Positions 9,645-19,350 of a stretch of 64,000 nt of DNA are shown one piece after another. Origin of the DNA: Fen-1301 sp963786395 (GTDB lineage Bacteria > Bacteroidota > Ignavibacteria > Ignavibacteriales > Ignavibacteriaceae); assembly GCA_963786395.1 (NCBI GenBank), contig CAWAZD010000021.1, positions 1-64,000 on the forward strand, read 5' to 3'. Every line of letters begins with the position of its first letter. Position 1 is the stretch's first letter. The translations under genes and the position numbers were made by a program. The notes below the pieces were generated by a model, which did not search any database, was not told where the DNA came from, and saw only the letters and a program-made list of their open reading frames with translations.

Positions 9645-10877
9645 ATGGAACCTAAGAAACTATATAAAACCGTAGAAACTATCGCCTCGCAGAGTTTCCC
9701 ATCAACCACAGAAATGCTGATATCGGTAATTAACGAGTTAATTAACAATTATTCTATAAATATCAGCGGCGGTAGAATATGGGAATTGGACACTGAAAAA
9801 GGTGCCTACAGTTTGCTGTTTCAGACAGGGAAAGTAGAAATGATAGAATCCGATTTTTCTATACAGATAGATCATTATCCTATTTTTGACCAGATCGCGA
9901 AAGAAAGAACTGTAGTTGACAGCGAAACCGATATGATCTTAAGAAGTAAAGGCATTCTTAAATATTCCGCATCGGGTGTGGGTGATAAAATTAAATATAA
10001 CAACAAACCTTATTATGAATATATAATAGCACTTAACAGCAGTGAAATAAACGAGGAGTTTCAAATCACCCTTAATATTATTGCCACTGCTCTTACTTCT
10101 AAAATAAAACAGCGTAAATATCACATAAGAGCACAGGAATTACGTGCAGATATTGATAAAGCACGGGAACTTCAGAAGAGCATTCTTCCTGAGCATGAAT
10201 ATAAATTCCATAACTATGAATTATACGGCATCACTGATCCGGCGGAAATAGTTGGCGGCGATTTTTTTGATTACCTTGATGTTGGAGGTGAATCACAGAG
10301 GTTAGGTATTACAGTTGGAGATGCTGCCAGCAAAGGAGTAAGCGCAGCAGCAGAGGCGATGTATATTTCAGGCGCCTTGCGCATGGCTTGCAACTTTGAG
10401 ATAAAAATCTATCCTTTGATGAAAAGAATGAATCAACTTGTAAACAAGATATTCGCTGATGATAAATTTGCTTCACTCTTCTACGGTGAGCTTTCAAATG
10501 ATAAGAGTGGATTATTTCTATATGCAAATGCAGGGCATAATCCTCCGCTTTTCATTAAGAAAGATTCGGATAAAATATTTAAACTGGACTCGACAGGTCC
10601 AGTTCTTGGTCCGGCACCTAACGCAAACTATACAGTTGAGAACATAAACTTTGCTCCAGGCGATGTTCTGCTTATTTTTTCAGACGGAGTAACTGAATCT
10701 GCAAATTCAGAATTCGAGCAATATAGTGATGAGCGGCTTGAAGCATTGCTGATAAGTCTAAAGCAGAAATCACCCAAAGAAATTGCGTATGCAATTCTGG
10801 AGGATGTTATTAAATTTTCGAAGAACGGTCAGTATACTGATGATAAAACCTTAGTAGTAATTAAACGGGTAAAATAA
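9645..10877 (+). CDS. GAF-SpoIIE (RsbU-like) serine phosphatase
   Basis: This cytosolic regulator of 410 residues has an N-terminal GAF-like sensory region (about 20-150), a short coiled linker with ARELQKSILPEHEY (175-190), and a PP2C/SpoIIE phosphatase domain. Metal-binding and core motifs are visible: EIVGGDFFDYLDV, TVGDAASKGVSAAAEAM, YANAGHNPPLF, LIFSDGVTESAN and QYTDDKTLVVI. Such enzymes usually dephosphorylate anti-sigma-factor antagonists in partner-switching systems. No RsbV or RsbW partner is adjacent here, so the target is unknown. GCAGGAG precedes the ATG. Confidence 0.9.
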   Translation: MEPKKLYKTVETIASQSFPSTTEMLISVINELINNYSINISGGRIWELDTEKGAYSLLFQTGKVEMIESDFSIQIDHYPIFDQIAKERTVVDSETDMILRSKGILKYSASGVGDKIKYNNKPYYEYIIALNSSEINEEFQITLNIIATALTSKIKQRKYHIRAQELRADIDKARELQKSILPEHEYKFHNYELYGITDPAEIVGGDFFDYLDVGGESQRLGITVGDAASKGVSAAAEAMYISGALRMACNFEIKIYPLMKRMNQLVNKIFADDKFASLFYGELSNDKSGLFLYANAGHNPPLFIKKDSDKIFKLDSTGPVLGPAPNANYTVENINFAPGDVLLIFSDGVTESANSEFEQYSDERLEALLISLKQKSPKEIAYAILEDVIKFSKNGQYTDDKTLVVIKRVK

Positions 10878-10891
10878 CTGGAGGATTAAAA

Positions 10892-12257
10892 ATGATAAGA
10901 TCAATAAATCCTGCAACCGGGGAAGAAATTAAAATCTATAACGAAATGAGCAGCTGAGGAAATTAACCACATTCTCATAAATGCTGATAAATCATTTGAT
11001 TTCTGGAAGGAAACGTCTTTTAAGGAAAGGGCGGAAAAGATGAAAGCTGCCGGCGCAGCTTTAAGAAAAAACAGAGAAGAATTGTCTTTACTGATGACGA
11101 ATGAAATGGGTAAACCTATTCTTCAATCCAAAAGTGAAATTGATAAATGTGCCTTGGTGTGTGATTACTATGCTGATAATTCAGAGAAATATCTACTGGA
11201 CGAAAAAGTTGAAACTGAAGCAGGTAACAGCTTTATAACTTTCAGACCACTGGGAGTGATACTTGCCATCATGCCATGGAATTTCCCTTTCTGGCAGGTA
11301 TTCAGGTTTGCTGCTCCCAATTTAATGGCGGGTAATGCAGGAGTGCTTAAACATTCATCTAATGTCACCGGGTGCGGACTTGCCATAGAGAAGATTTTCC
11401 GGGAAGCAGGATTTCCCGAGAACCTGTTCAGGACATTGGTTGTTCCTGCTGGTAAGGTAGAGGAAATAATCAGGCACGATAAAATAAAAGCGGTGACTTT
11501 AACCGGGAGTGTTCCTGCAGGTAGGGCAGTAGCTGCTGCTGCCGGTGCAGTGTTAAAGAAGACAGTTCTTGAATTAGGAGGAAGCGATCCTTATATAATT
11601 CTTGAAGATGCTGATCTTGAGAAGGCAGCCGAATTATGTGTAACCTCAAGGTTAATTAACGGGGGTCAAAGCTGCATTGCCGCAAAGAGATTTGTAATTG
11701 TTGAAACGGTCTATGATAAGTTTGAAAAGTTGTTTACTGATAAGATGAGATCAAAGATTATGGGGGATCCTTTGCTTGAGGAAACAAATATAGGACCTCA
11801 GGCGCGCATTGATCTGAGGGATGAACTTCATAGTCAAGTGTTACGAAGTGTGGAGTGTGGAGCCAGGATATTACTTGGAGGTAAGGTTCCGGAAAATAAA
11901 GGAGCTTACTATCCTCCTACAGTATTAGCAAATGTTCTGCCGGAATCTCCTGCTTACAAAGAAGAACTTTTTGGACCTGTTGCCGCATTAATAAAAGCAA
12001 AAGATGAGGCTGATGCTATAAGGATCGCAAATGATACAGTCTTCGGTTTAGGAGCTGCTGTTTTTACTAAAGACACTGCCCGTGGAGAAAAGATTGCGCG
12101 TGAAAAACTAATTGCGGGTAATTGTTTTGTGAATGACTTTGTTAAATCTGATCCGCGGCTTCCTTTCGGAGGTGTTAAAGAATCCGGTTACGGGCGTGAG
12201 TTGTCAGTTTTCGGAATAAGAGAATTTGTGAATATAAAAACGGTTTACAGGAAATGA
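10892..12257 (+). CDS. Aldehyde dehydrogenase, succinate-semialdehyde type (one frameshift)
   Basis: This NAD(P)-dependent aldehyde oxidation enzyme is about 455 residues after repair. It opens MIRSINPATGEEI, breaks near 10950, and continues from KSFDFWKETSFKERAEKM. Motifs are complete: the cofactor-binding IMPWNFPFWQVFRFAAPNL, GSVPAGRAVAAAAG, the general-base LELGGSDPY, the catalytic cysteine in GGQSCIAAKR, and EELFGPVAAL. The length and the PWNFP segment fit the short succinate-semialdehyde dehydrogenase subfamily, though substrate cannot be fixed from sequence. GGAGG lies just before the ATG, 14 bases after the phosphatase gene, so the two are likely co-transcribed. Confidence 0.85.
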
Positions 12258-12261
12258 GGAA

Positions 12262-12302
12262 GGATTGGATTGATGGATTGATGGATTGGTGGATTGATGG
12301 AT
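12262..12302. repeat. Short tandem repeat, GGATTGAT units
   Basis: Five imperfect units of GGATTGAT follow the aldehyde dehydrogenase stop. The array is short and in non-coding DNA. Copy number probably varies between strains. Confidence 0.7.
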
Positions 12303-12307
12303 ATTAA

Positions 12308-12343
12308 GACCTTTCGAGGTTCATGACAAAGTCCTCGAAGGTT
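12308..12343. repeat. Inverted repeat related to 9424-9455, copy 2
   Basis: GACCTTTCGAGGTT is followed by GTCCTCGAAGGTT, the same CCTTCGAGG/CCTCGAAGG core as at 9424. Here it lies between convergent genes, where a two-way terminator would fit. Confidence 0.65.
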
Positions 12344-12346
12344 AAA

Positions 12347-12889
12347 TTAAATAGCAGATAAGTCGAAGATTTTTCTTAGTTCGAAGATTGCTATTCCGTA
12401 AGCTACAGCTACATTTAGAGATTGCTTTATCCCATACTGAGGGATTTCAATTGAGAAGTCACAGAGATCCAGTACTTCCTGTTGTACGCCTGTAATTTCA
12501 TTACCTACCACAAGACAAAGAGGAAAAGAAGATGCTTCAACTCTATAATATTCTTTGCTTGAATCAGTAAGTTCGAGTGCGCAGATTTTTATTCCCTGCT
12601 CTTTTAATTTAAGAATAACTTCTTTTGGATCTTTAACATATTCCCAGGCTATACTTTCTGTGGCACCGAGTGCTGTCTTCATAATTTCTTTTTTAGGTGG
12701 ATGAGGAGTATAGCCGCACATGATGAGTTTCTCAATCATTGCACCGTCAGATGTTCTGAATATAGCTCCAACATTGTAATTACTTCTGATGCTGTCCAGT
12801 AAAACATATACGGGAAGTTTTCTTACCTTGGGAATAGTTTCAAGCGTACTTCTGTTTTCGGATATTTCGTCGTGTGTAAGTTTCTTCAT
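12347..12889 (-). CDS. SpoU/TrmH-family RNA 2'-O-methyltransferase
   Basis: This 180-residue SPOUT-class methyltransferase shows the three family motifs: LLDSIRSNYNVGAIFRTSDG (motif 1, with the catalytic Arg), LVVGNEITGVQQEVLD (motif 2) and IEIPQYGIKQSLNVAVAYG (motif 3, the knotted SAM site). It lacks an extra RNA-binding N-terminal domain, as in minimal TrmH-like enzymes. The substrate RNA is not predictable. It is read with rlmN just upstream, eight bases apart. A second member of the family is at 50862-51452. Confidence 0.9.
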   Translation of the reverse strand: MKKLTHDEISENRSTLETIPKVRKLPVYVLLDSIRSNYNVGAIFRTSDGAMIEKLIMCGYTPHPPKKEIMKTALGATESIAWEYVKDPKEVILKLKEQGIKICALELTDSSKEYYRVEASSFPLCLVVGNEITGVQQEVLDLCDFSIEIPQYGIKQSLNVAVAYGIAIFELRKIFDLSAI

Positions 12890-12896
12890 CTAGTAT

Positions 12897-13980
12897 TTAA
12901 TTAAATTTAACCGCAAGCTGACCACATGCGGCGGCAATATCCTCTCCCTGTGTATATCTTACAATAACTGTAATGTTCCGGTCACGCAGTCTTTTTACGA
13001 ATTCCTCAATTCTTTTTTTAGGAGTCGGTTCAAGCATGGCGGAAAAACCTTCCGGGTTCATATGCTTCAATGAATTGAAAGGAATAACATTTACTTTAGA
13101 GGGAATTTCACTGCACAATCTTGCCAGTGCATTTATATCTTCCTGCCGGTCATTTATTCCCTTTAACATAACATATTCGAAAGTGACGCGTGTACCGGTT
13201 TCCATGACGTAATACTTTATAGCTTCAATTGTTTCTTTCAATGAATATTTTTTATTGATCGGCATTATTTCAGAACGTATAGTCTTCAAAACACGAGTGA
13301 AGAGATAAAGCAATTTTTACTTTCAGACCTGTGTCTGCGAGTTTAATTATTTGGGGAGCAATACCGGCAGTTGAAACTGTAATCTTTTTAAGGCTAATTC
13401 CTTTGGTAAGTTCCTCACCGAATATTTCAAGTGATTTAACTGTTTCTTTATAATTAAGAAGCGGCTCTCCCATACCCATATAAACGATGTTAGTAATGCT
13501 CTCTTTGCCGTAATCCCTGGCGGCAAGCAGGTACTGGTCAAATATCTCACCGGAAGTCAGGTTCTTTTTATATCCCATAAGTCCTGTAGCGCAGAATTTG
13601 CAATCAAGCGGGCAGCCAACCTGAGTGGAGATACATAATGTAGTTCTTTTTTCCTCAGGAATGATTACAGATTCGATTTTGTTTTTATCGCTTGTTTGCA
13701 ATATATATTTTTTTGTTCCTGTTGATTGAGAGACTTCGGAATCAACATATTCAAGTGACTGAATTATTGTTTCTTCGGCTAACCTGCTGCGGAAATCCTT
13801 CGGCAGATTATTCATTTCCTTAAAATCAGTAACCAGATGATTATATAACCAATTAAATACCTGTCCTCCCCGGTATTTGGGCTCACCAATGGTATAGAAA
13901 TAAGTATTCATTTCCTGGAGAGTCATTCCCTTAAGGTATATTTTTTTCTTTGATTCAATATCAGTTTTTTCTTCAATCAT
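12897..13980 (-). CDS. rlmN: Dual-specificity 23S rRNA/tRNA adenine C2-methyltransferase RlmN (one frameshift)
   Basis: RlmN is a radical SAM enzyme methylating A2503 of 23S rRNA and A37 of some tRNAs. The radical SAM cluster motif is CPLDCKFCATG, with QVGCP before it. NIVYMGMGEPLLNY and KITVSTAGIAP follow. The frame breaks near 13302: removing one T from GACTATACG restores EDIRSEIMPINKKYSL and joins the two parts. The C-terminal part has TFEYVMLKGINDRQED and ends with the AACGQLAVKF cysteine region, which supplies the second catalytic cysteine. The total is about 361 residues, normal for RlmN. Confidence 0.93.
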
Positions 13981-14131
13981 GGTACAAATATAACAAACTT
14001 TTCCTTTCTTTTCTTAGTGAAAAGAAAAACTACTCCACAGCATAACAGGCACTTAATCCTATGCTGAATTTAATTAACGCAAAAGATTTGAGGCCGTTAA
14101 ATACGGAAATTAATGTCCTTTTTATATTTTG

Positions 14132-14206
14132 GTCTAAAATAAAGCACAGAAATATTTTTGCTTCAAATGAAATATTGGTTTATTTTAGACTCAATTCTAA
14201 AATAAA
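14132..14206. promoter_or_regulatory. Candidate operator: three copies of TCTAAAATAAA
   Basis: GTCTAAAATAAA at 14132-14143 is exactly inverted as TTTATTTTAGAC at 14179-14190, and TCTAAAATAAA occurs again at 14196-14206, directly before the AAAGGAG of the acyl-CoA dehydrogenase gene. Three copies of an 11-mer in 75 bases of a promoter region suggest a regulator site or an attenuating fold. No regulator gene is adjacent. Confidence 0.5.
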
Positions 14207-14220
14207 AGGAGCTTCATATC

Positions 14221-15370
14221 ATGGTATTTGATTTCACCGAAGAACAGATTATGATTCAGCAGGCTGCCCGTGATTTTGCGGTATCTGAAATAGCACCCTC
14301 CGTAATCCGCAGAGATATAAATGCGGAATTCCCAACAGATATTGTGAAGAAACTAGGCGAACTCGGGTTCCTTGGAATGATGGTCTCACCCGAACTGGGA
14401 GGCGCCGGTCTGGATACTATAAGTTATGTACTTGCAATGATTGAAGTTTCAAAAGTTGATGCAAGCGTTGGTGTAATCATGTCTGTTAATAACTCGTTAG
14501 TATGTTATGGACTTGAGAAATATGGGACTCCTTATATTAAAGAAAAATATCTTATGCCTCTGGCTAAGGGAGAAAAACTTGGAGCCTTCGCTCTTTCAGA
14601 ACCTGAAGCCGGAAGCGATGCAACAAAACAAAAGACTACTGCTGATGAGGATGGTGATTTCTACGCCCTAAACGGTATGAAGAACTGGATAACAAATGGA
14701 ACCAGTGCAGATTATTATCTTGTTATGGCTACTACTGATAAAGCACAGGGACACAAAGGTATTACTACATTTCTTGTTGAAAAAGGAACTCCGGGATTTG
14801 GCCATGGTAAAAAAGAAGATAAATTAGGAATCAGAAGCTCTGATACCTGTTCACTTATCATTTGAGAATTGTAAAGTTCCAAAGGAAAATATTGTCTGGG
14901 AATTAGGTAAAGGATTTAATTTTGCAATGAATACATTGAATGGTGGAAGAATAGGAATTGCTGCTCAGGCAATCGGAATTGCCGAAGCTTCATTAGAAGC
15001 GGCTTTGAAGTATTCAAAACAAAGAAAAGCTTTCGGGTCTACAATTTCTAATTTCCAGGCTATACAGTTTAAACTGGCTGATATGGCTGTTAAAGTTGAT
15101 GCTGCTAAACTGCTTACCTTTAAGGCAGCAGCATTAAAAGATGCAGGAAAGAAATACTATAAGGAAGCAGCGATGGCGAAATTGTATTCAAGTAAAATTG
15201 CTGTTGAATGTGCACTTGAGGCAATCCAGATTCATGGCGGTTACGGTTACGTAAGAGAATACCAGGTGGAAAGATATCTGAGGGATGCAAAAATAACAGA
15301 GATATATGAAGGTACTTCTGAAATTCAGAAAATGGTAATTTCAAGAGCACTGCTTGATTCGATTGCCTGA
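14221..15370 (+). CDS. Acyl-CoA dehydrogenase, short-chain/butyryl type (one frameshift)
   Basis: This FAD enzyme catalyses alpha,beta-dehydrogenation of acyl-CoA in beta-oxidation. The N-terminal helical domain begins VFDFTEEQIMIQQAARDFAV. The middle beta domain has LGAFALSEPEAGSDATKQK and NGMKNWITNG. The C-terminal domain has QFKLADMAVKVDAAKLL, IHGGYGYVREYQVERYLRD and the catalytic glutamate in ITEIYEGTSEIQ. The frame breaks at about 14858. Dropping one A gives DTCSLSFENCKVPKEN and a protein of about 383 residues. Its TGA overlaps the next start (TGATG), so the YidD-like gene is probably co-translated. Confidence 0.92.
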
Positions 15371-15819
15371 TGGTAAAATTATTAGCCTACATATTTTTTT
15401 CCGCTTTAAGCATTTCTGCTCAGACTGACTGGGTTAAATGGGGCAAAGCGGATTATTCTTATCAAATAAAACAAGTAAGTTCACAAAGAGTATATTCGAT
15501 TTCCGGAAATAATGCAGGTGAGACTGCATTAAAAACTCTTGCCGTTAGTTATTGGTTTTTTATTTCTGATGTGGATGGAGATAACTGTCCTTTTAATCCA
15601 ACATGCTCATCTTTCTTTCTGCAATCCGTTAAAGAGACAAATTTAGTCCAGGGGACCTTAATGTTTGCCGACCGGTTCACGCGGGATATGGATTTTATTG
15701 ACAGGTTTTCACATTATCCTATAGCTAAGAACCGGCATTTCTATGACCCCCCTTCTTTATATACCCTGGATGCGTCCAAAATAAAATATATACCCGCGGG
15801 AGAATTAGTTGATAAATAA
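15370..15819 (+). CDS. Secreted YidD-like protein
   Basis: A signal peptide (LLAYIFFSALSISAQ) is followed by about 130 residues. The core, ISDVDGDNCPFNPTCSSFFL and VKETNLVQGTLMFADRFTRD, resembles the YidD/Hemolytic family, whose hallmark is C.F.PTCS followed by a G-rich helix. YidD is normally a small inner-leaflet protein aiding membrane insertion. Here the family core is exported and longer, so the role may differ. It starts inside the previous gene's stop and precedes two TPR/DUF5683 proteins. Confidence 0.7.
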   Translation: MVKLLAYIFFSALSISAQTDWVKWGKADYSYQIKQVSSQRVYSISGNNAGETALKTLAVSYWFFISDVDGDNCPFNPTCSSFFLQSVKETNLVQGTLMFADRFTRDMDFIDRFSHYPIAKNRHFYDPPSLYTLDASKIKYIPAGELVDK

Positions 15820-15828
15820 ACAGCTTAT

Positions 15829-16665
15829 ATGAAAAATATACTGCTACTGTTTTTCTCCATTCTTCTTTTTCATAATTACTCATACGCACAGAGCTCTGAT
15901 CTCTATTCACCTGAGAACAGAAAATTGTTTGCCGATTACCTTTACTGTCAGAAGGATTATTTAAGAGCAGCTGAAGAGTACAAGGAAATTCTAAAATTAT
16001 CAGCCATTGATACACTTCATTTTAAGATTGGGCTTTCTTATCTGAAGAGCGGAGGTTTTGATTCAGCGTCAGTATATTTTAATAAGTTAAATGTCAATTC
16101 ATTGTTGTATGATTATTCAAGACAGGAATTTTATAAATCACAGTTCCTGCTAAATCATTTTGAGGATGTAGAGACGGGCTCATCTTTGTATAATCCTGCG
16201 GATAAATTATATAAGATGTCCTGCTTACTGGGATATAAACAACTTCCTGCGGAGAAAGAACATTTCCTTTTGCCGTTTGAAGGAGATGACAGAAAGACCG
16301 TCTCTGGTTTTTACGATAGGAAAACAAATCCACCATATAAGAATGAATTAACTGCCGCGGTTTTATCAACCCTTATCCCGGGTGCAGGGAAAATATACAC
16401 AAAGAATTATGGTGATGGTATATATGCTTTTCTTGTGACAGGAATTATGAGTTATATATCCTATACTGATTTCAAGGCAGATCATCAGTTCAGGGGTTGG
16501 TTATTTGCCGGGCTGGCTGCGTTTTTTTATGGAGGCAATATTTATGGCTCCATTGCTTCAGTGCAGATTTATAATGCAGGAATAAATTTCAGCCTTAATT
16601 CTGATATGAAATTATTTCTTGATAAGAATAATTACTTTGTGCCTGACTATGAATTCTGCAAGTAA
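15829..16665 (+). CDS. Secreted TPR protein with C-terminal DUF5683 membrane domain, paralogue A
   Basis: This 278-residue protein has a signal peptide (LLLFFSILLFHNYSYAQ), a TPR-like helical region (about residues 30-110, with CQKDYLRAAEEYKEIL and FDSASVYFNKLN), then a hydrophobic C-terminal domain opened by LSTLIPGAGKIYTKNYGDG. The PGAGKIY...GDG turn followed by two or three spans is the DUF5683 hallmark and recalls TM2 domains. It lies nine bases after the YidD-like gene. Function is unknown. Confidence 0.75.
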   Translation: MKNILLLFFSILLFHNYSYAQSSDLYSPENRKLFADYLYCQKDYLRAAEEYKEILKLSAIDTLHFKIGLSYLKSGGFDSASVYFNKLNVNSLLYDYSRQEFYKSQFLLNHFEDVETGSSLYNPADKLYKMSCLLGYKQLPAEKEHFLLPFEGDDRKTVSGFYDRKTNPPYKNELTAAVLSTLIPGAGKIYTKNYGDGIYAFLVTGIMSYISYTDFKADHQFRGWLFAGLAAFFYGGNIYGSIASVQIYNAGINFSLNSDMKLFLDKNNYFVPDYEFCK

Positions 16666-17441
16666 AATCATCATAATGGTTCTGGTTATTATGGCTCCTG
16701 CTCTGGCGCAGGATTATCTCAACAATCAATTGCTTAAAGCTAAGGAGATGTTCTTAGGGGGAGAATATTTTGATGCTATTACTGAAATGAAGCGCCTTGT
16801 ATTTTTCGACAAAGAAAATAAATATACATATGAGGCAAATGAACTTATTGGGAAATGCTATAAGGAAGGTGCAAAGTTCACAGATGCAATTATTTATTTC
16901 GCCAAAGCAGAACAATCTGCCGGGTCAATTGAAGAAATATATAATTGCAGGATTTCAATTATAAGAATTAATATTCTCAGGAGGACTAATTTAAGGGCAG
17001 CAGCTTTATTAGACGCCCTGGATAAAGACCCCCGGTTTGCCGGATAAGAAAGAGGAACTTAATTACTGGCGGGGATGGAATTATATTTTCTCAGATGAAT
17101 GGGATAAAGCCTCACTACAGTTCGCAAAAATTTCACCAGATCATCAATTAAAGAAATTATGCGACAGTATTGATAATAAACAGTACTCAGTTACTAAAGC
17201 AAAACTACTTTCCTATTTCATCCCGGGGGCAGGACAAATATATACGGGTAATTACGTAAGTGGTTTTCTTTCATTAGGATGGAACATTTTATGGGCATAT
17301 ACCACTATAACTGCTTTTAACGCAAACCGTATTTTTGACGGCATAATGGTGGGTGACTTGTTGTGGTTTAGATTTTATAACGGAAACAACCAGAATGCTG
17401 AAAAATTTGCAGTTGAGAAGAATATTACATATCTCAAATAA
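16649..17441 (+). CDS. Secreted TPR protein with DUF5683 domain, paralogue B (one frameshift)
   Basis: This is a second copy of the preceding architecture. A signal peptide (IIIMVLVIMAPALAQ) is followed by TPR-like segments (EMFLGGEYFDAITEMKRLVF and FTDAIIYFAKAEQ) and a C-terminal SYFIPGAGQIYTGNYVSG membrane region. It starts at 16649, inside the end of paralogue A. The frame breaks at a run of C near 17030; deleting one C gives KDPGLPDKKEELNYWRGW. The repaired length is about 264 residues. Tandem duplication of the gene is the likely origin. Confidence 0.72.
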
Positions 17442-17511
17442 CGCACTTTATTATCTTCAGCATGAATACAATGGAGAAAAACCCTAGGGGAATGGAGTGA
17501 TGGAGTACCAC

Positions 17512-17530
17512 ATAAAGGCGTTGCCTTTAT
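17512..17530 (+). terminator. Hairpin after the DUF5683 genes
   Basis: ATAAAGGC-GTT-GCCTTTAT forms an 8-bp stem followed by TTATT. It lies 70 bases after the last gene of the acyl-CoA dehydrogenase/YidD/DUF5683 run. It could end that transcript, although the T run is weak. Confidence 0.45.
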
Positions 17531-17582
17531 TTATTAAAATAATGTCCAATTGTAATGATTGAATTACAAGGAAAATAAGGAA

Positions 17583-17610
17583 TGGATTCCCGCCTACGCG
17601 GGAATGACAA
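17583..17610. repeat. REP-like palindrome, copy 5
   Basis: GGATTCCCGC-CTA-CGCGGGAATGACAA is close to the family consensus. The 17442-17827 gap otherwise holds a hairpin and the lemA leader, and no gene is seen in it. Confidence 0.85.
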
Positions 17611-17827
17611 TATAGAATTTACATAAGGTGTAGACATTAGTATTATTGGCATAAATGGATTACTGGAATATTGGAATTAAGGTTTAATTATCCATCGATT
17701 ACATTTATCGCATTATCACAATTTATTATTGTATATTCACTAAAAACATGATAATTTATCATTATAAGATTAACTTTTTTGTATCTGTTCGAATAACTAT
17801 TCAACTTCTAACAACGTGGAGGTAACT

Positions 17828-18434
17828 ATGAAAAAAGGGATGATAGTCGGTTTATCAATTGTTGGCGGGTTTCTACTCATTCTATTCATTTTGATTATGT
17901 GGGGTGTTGGATCATATAATAAAATTGTAACCCTTAACCAAACTGTTATCCAAAGCTGGAGTCAGGTTGAGAATCAATACCAAAGAAGATTGGATCTTAT
18001 CCCGAATCTGGTAAATACAGTAAAGGGATATGCTAATTTTGAAAAGAGTGTCTTAACAGATGTAACTGAAGCAAGAGCCAAAGTCAGTCAAATGAATGTT
18101 ACCAAAGAAGTTCTGAATGATCCGCAGGCCTTCGCAAAATTCCAGCAGTTACAAGGAAGTTTAAGCGGTGCTCTTTCCCGGCTTCTTGTTACTGTAGAAA
18201 ATTATCCTAACCTTAAAGCAAATGAGAATTTCCTTCAATTGCAGGCACAGCTTGAAGGTACAGAAAACAGAATATCTGTTGAACGCAGGAATTTTAACCT
18301 GCAGGTTCAGGAATATAATACTGCTATTCTTCGTTTTCCCGGATTCTATTATCGCAGGAATAACCGGATTCAGATCCAAGGATTATTTCAAAGCAACCAC
18401 AGGTGCAGAAACACCTCCTAAAGTTGAGTTTTAG
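17828..18434 (+). CDS. lemA: LemA family protein (one frameshift)
   Basis: One N-terminal membrane span (about residues 7-28) is followed by the LemA helical domain: WSQVENQYQRRLDLIPNLVN, VKGYANFEKSVLTDVTEARA, LSRLLVTVENYPNLKANENF and LEGTENRISVERRNFN. The end is shifted at about 18345, where ILRFPG becomes a broken form of SIIAGITGFRSKDYFKA. The repaired length is about 202 residues. GGAGGT six bases upstream fixes the start at 17828. LemA is a widespread membrane protein of uncertain function that is typically paired with a TPM-domain gene, as here. Confidence 0.93.
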
Positions 18435-18439
18435 TACTA

Positions 18440-19166
18440 ATGAAAAACCTGATTCTCTTTTTCATATTTACTTTTACGTTATTTGCCCAGGAACCTAAGT
18501 TACCAACACTAACAACCTGGGCAACTGACTTTACTAATACTCTTAAGTCCGGATCAGATAAGTGAATTAAACGTTAAACTTAAAACTTATTCTGATACAA
18601 CTTCAAACCAGGTTGTCTTTTTAATGATACAAACTCTGGACGGATATCCTCTTGAGGATTATTCATACGATGTTGCAAAGAAGAATAAAATAGGCACAGC
18701 AAAAAATAATAATGGTGTTCTTTTACTGGTTGTTAAAGATGACCAGAAAATAAGAATTGAAGTCGGTTACGGACTCGAAGGAGTCTTTCCCGATGCCCTT
18801 TCGAGCTCCATTATCAGAAATGTAATAAAACCTTATTTTATAAAGGGGATTTTTATTCCGGAATAGATGCAAGGAACTAATGCGATTTTTGCCACAATTG
18901 CCGGAGAATACAAAGCAGATAAACAAGAACAGGTCGACAGGGACATTTCCCGACTTTCCCTGTTATTTCCCATAATTATGATCATTTCCTTTCTTTTTTC
19001 GATATTCAGAAGAGGTGGACGAGGTGGCAGAGGCGGCGGATTCACTTATTTCGGTGGATTGGGAGGTTTTGGAGGCGGAGGAGGAGGATTTGGCGGCGGG
19101 GGCGGTGGTGGATTCAGCGGAGGCGGCGGAGGTTTCGGTGGCGGAGGGTCTTCCGGCGGATGGTAA
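18440..19166 (+). CDS. TPM-domain (YgcG-like) membrane protein, glycine-rich C-terminus (frameshifted)
   Basis: A signal peptide (MKNLILFFIFTFTLFAQ) is followed by a TPM domain with VNDFAG-equivalent WATDFTNTLKS, VVFLMIQTLDGYPLEDYSYD, KNNNGVLLLVVKDDQKIRIE and VGYGLEGVFPDALSSSII. One membrane span (LLFPIIMIISFLFSIF) then leads to a tail made almost wholly of Gly and Phe and ending SSGGW. The frame breaks near 18560 and 18850, and the repaired length is about 242 residues. TPM proteins are partners of LemA in many genomes. The gene starts six bases after lemA. Confidence 0.88.
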
Positions 19167-19350
19167 ATCCATTTTGCAATTAAATAACGTGTTTTGAGGA
19201 CTTAGATCACAAAGCCTGACAAATTACTTTTATTTATGTCTTTTTTGCAATCTGCATTGAAGTTTGATTGAGCTTTTATTAAAATTGGTATCTGAATTTA
19301 AGGAATCTATTCTTTCCCTGATTGAATTTAATTATTAAGGAGACCTGATA

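Noticed and set aside
18963..19197. Ser/Ala-rich and acidic frames over the TPM gene tail
   Set aside because: They are shadow frames of the glycine codon run in the true gene.
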